Of a DNA stretch of 64,000 bases, positions 62,256 to 64,000 are shown piece by piece. Position 1 is the first letter of the stretch, and each line of letters opens with the position of its first letter. Source of the DNA: Flavobacterium eburneipallidum (GTDB lineage: Bacteria > Bacteroidota > Bacteroidia > Flavobacteriales > Flavobacteriaceae); the NCBI RefSeq assembly GCF_027111355.2, contig NZ_CP114291.2, forward strand, positions 2,294,001 to 2,358,000, given 5' to 3'. Made by a program: the position numbers and the translations under genes. The notes beneath the pieces are model-generated. The model worked only from the letters and a program-made list of their open reading frames with translations, had not been told where the DNA came from and made no database searches.

Positions 62256-64000
62256 ATGAAAAAAAATATACTATTTCTTTTGCTCTTTATTTCTCAAATT
62301 TCTTTTTCTCAAGAAACAGGTATTAGTAAAGATACTTCTTCTGATGAAACTAAAAAGCGTGCTTCATTCAACCAAAATTCAACTAATTCTTTGGAAGAAA
62401 ATAGGATGCAACAACTTAAAAACAATATTGATGCTATTAGTGTTGATGCGCCTGGTCTATCAGAAAAAATTAATATTAATATAAAAGAAGCTTCACTTTC
62501 CACTTTTTTATTGGCCATTTCTCAAATGCATAAGCTAAATATTAGTGTTGCTCCAAATCTGGCTCAAATAAATATTGTAAATAATTTTTCTGATGTAAAT
62601 GTTGGCGATTTGTTACTTTTTTTATGTAAAGAATACAATCTTACTATCGATTTTTCAGGCAGCATTATAGCCATTAAATCCTACCAAAAACCAGCAGAAA
62701 AAAAGATTGAAAAAGTATTTGAAGTTAAGTATGAAGTATCCAATAATCTACTTTCCCTTAACTTAAAAGAAGATCTTTTATATGATGTTTTCAAAAGAAT
62801 TACCGATGAGAGTGGTAAAAATTTGGTATTTACTCCAGGCATGGAAAATAAACTCTTAACAGCATACATTAAAAGCATGCCATTTGATGCAGCCCTAGAT
62901 AAATTAGCTTTAGCTAATAATCTTACGGTGACAAAATCTAAAGACAGTTTTTATGTTTTTGATGTATTAGAAGGCAATTCTTCTAATAATGCAACTACTC
63001 GTTCTGGCAAGTCGCAAAGTAGAAAATCAAATTCCCAATTTACAGTAATTGATACCAATAAAAAAATATTGGATGTTAACTTTGAAAATACACCTATTTC
63101 GAGTATTGTCTATGATATTGGACACGAATTGGATATTGATATGTTCATTTCTAGTCCTTTGGAAGGTGCAGGAAATGCAACAGTAAAAGCCAAAAACATA
63201 TCTTTTGATGCGCTTTTGAGTAAAATATTTGAAACTAAAACAGAAGCAAAAACGGAAAACAGATTGCCATCCAATAATGGGGCACAACGTCAGCTTAATA
63301 ATGATTCACCAGCCGAGTCAGGAGCTAGTGGAGATAGCTACACCTTTATGAAAAGCGGAACCATATACTATTTTGGAACTAAAAATCAATTGGTAGTACG
63401 AAATGTAAAATCAATTCCCTTAATGCATCGTTCCATTGAACTGTTGGGTGATTCCTCAAATGAAGGCAGAAGTTCAGGAAGATTGAATAACACAAATACT
63501 AATGTCAATAATTACGCTAACAACAATAGTATTAACGGGTCAGATAGTAGAAATACATCAAATTTCCAACAACAAAATAATTTCAACAATACGAGTAATA
63601 ATAGTAGTGGAAATAGTAATCCTTCAGAATCCATCCTGACTATTATTCCAGATGAAATAAAAAAAGATTTGGATATTAAAATTGATAAGGAATTGAATAG
63701 CTTTTTGGTCAATGGACCAGCCGCTAATATTGAACGTTTTGAATCTTTTATAAAATACATCGACAAAGCGGTTCCTGTAATCCTGATTGAAGTAATGCTC
63801 CTAGAAGTAAACAAAAGTACTACGGTAGAAACAGGAATAAATGCTGGAATTGGAGATAAACCTGTAACAACTTCAGGAACAGTTTTCCCAACTGTTGATA
63901 TGAATCTGGGAGCGCAAACTATTAACAATATTATTGATGGATTTAGTGGATTTGGATCCTTAAATATTGGAAAGGTAGTACCCAATTTTTATATAAGCCT
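62256..64000 (+). CDS. gspD: GspD/PilQ-like secretin (runs off the window)
   Basis: An open frame from ATG 62256 to the window edge, about 581 codons. Signal peptide 1-19 (QISFSQ). Secretin N0/N1-type domains follow (INIKEASLSTFLLAISQMH; INIVNNFSDVNVGDLLLFLC), then a second and third N-type repeat (LDVNFENTPISSIVYDIG), an Asn/Ser-rich low-complexity stretch (about 410-455), then NSFLVNGPAANIERFESFIKYI, the N3-to-secretin transition, and VPVILIEVMLLEV. The beta-barrel lies beyond the window. It forms the outer-membrane exit pore. Confidence 0.88.
   Translation, partial: MKKNILFLLLFISQISFSQETGISKDTSSDETKKRASFNQNSTNSLEENRMQQLKNNIDAISVDAPGLSEKININIKEASLSTFLLAISQMHKLNISVAPNLAQINIVNNFSDVNVGDLLLFLCKEYNLTIDFSGSIIAIKSYQKPAEKKIEKVFEVKYEVSNNLLSLNLKEDLLYDVFKRITDESGKNLVFTPGMENKLLTAYIKSMPFDAALDKLALANNLTVTKSKDSFYVFDVLEGNSSNNATTRSGKSQSRKSNSQFTVIDTNKKILDVNFENTPISSIVYDIGHELDIDMFISSPLEGAGNATVKAKNISFDALLSKIFETKTEAKTENRLPSNNGAQRQLNNDSPAESGASGDSYTFMKSGTIYYFGTKNQLVVRNVKSIPLMHRSIELLGDSSNEGRSSGRLNNTNTNVNNYANNNSINGSDSRNTSNFQQQNNFNNTSNNSSGNSNPSESILTIIPDEIKKDLDIKIDKELNSFLVNGPAANIERFESFIKYIDKAVPVILIEVMLLEVNKSTTVETGINAGIGDKPVTTSGTVFPTVDMNLGAQTINNIIDGFSGFGSLNIGKVVPNFYIS

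Overview
The window looks like chromosomal DNA of a Flavobacterium-like member of the Bacteroidota. The basis is AT-rich sequence, a Bacteroides/Flavobacterium-type conjugation (tra) gene set, promoters resembling TTTG-(19-20)-TAnnTTTG, two-gene RHS/YD-repeat proteins with the N-terminus typical of this phylum, and IS families common in flavobacteria. No tRNA, rRNA or CRISPR array was recognised.

Region 1 (1-23.1 kb) is part of an integrative conjugative element. A relaxase pair (mobB, cut by the window edge, and mobA) reads leftward from a repeat-rich 670-bp region that probably holds oriT. A ParA-like traA, a DUF3408-type gene and a traD-like gene read rightward. A defence cargo block follows between traD and traE: an AbiEi/AbiEii type IV toxin-antitoxin pair with two operator-like palindromes, then on the opposite strand a 1087-residue protein with a Cap4/DUF4297-like nuclease N-terminus. 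The mating-pore operon traE-F-G-I-J-K-(L-M)-N comes next, with traL and traM joined in frame, and ends at a clear terminator. A leftward operon then encodes ssb, a DUF932 protein and a PRTRC cassette: protein E, ubiquitin-like protein C, an unassigned 391-residue protein, E2-like protein B and E1-like ThiF.

Region 2 (23.1-25.1 kb) is the junction. It holds a long imperfect hairpin, the tail of a dead IS3-like transposase, and an IS110-family element with a structured upstream non-coding end that is a good bridge-RNA candidate.

Region 3 (25.1-64 kb) is an RHS polymorphic-toxin island interleaved with a type II secretion/type IV pilus-like system. There are three toxin modules, all on the minus strand. 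Each has a ~1000-residue secreted YD-repeat protein, then 11 bp later a 1418-1462-residue RHS protein with a conserved core and a unique C-terminal tip, then a small candidate immunity gene. The second module's tip has the R-S-E signature of an ADP-ribosyltransferase; the other two tips were not recognised. The secretion genes form two divergent groups: a seven-gene minus-strand operon (two lipoproteins, GspC/PilP-like, a GspK-like beta-rich protein, two pseudopilins, gspF) and a plus-strand operon (major pseudopilin, short prepilin peptidase, gspE, gspD running off the window). Module 3 lies between them and modules 2 and 1 lie beyond gspF. A broken gspF 3' end next to module 1 shows that a gspF-plus-toxin segment was duplicated. 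An IS1595 element later inserted there, leaving an 8-bp target duplication, while the module 2 copy keeps the empty site.

Functional picture: the element supplies transfer, replication-associated and defence functions. The chromosomal island looks like an expanding, gene-converting array of secreted contact or competition toxins. Whether the adjacent secretion apparatus exports them is inference from position only.
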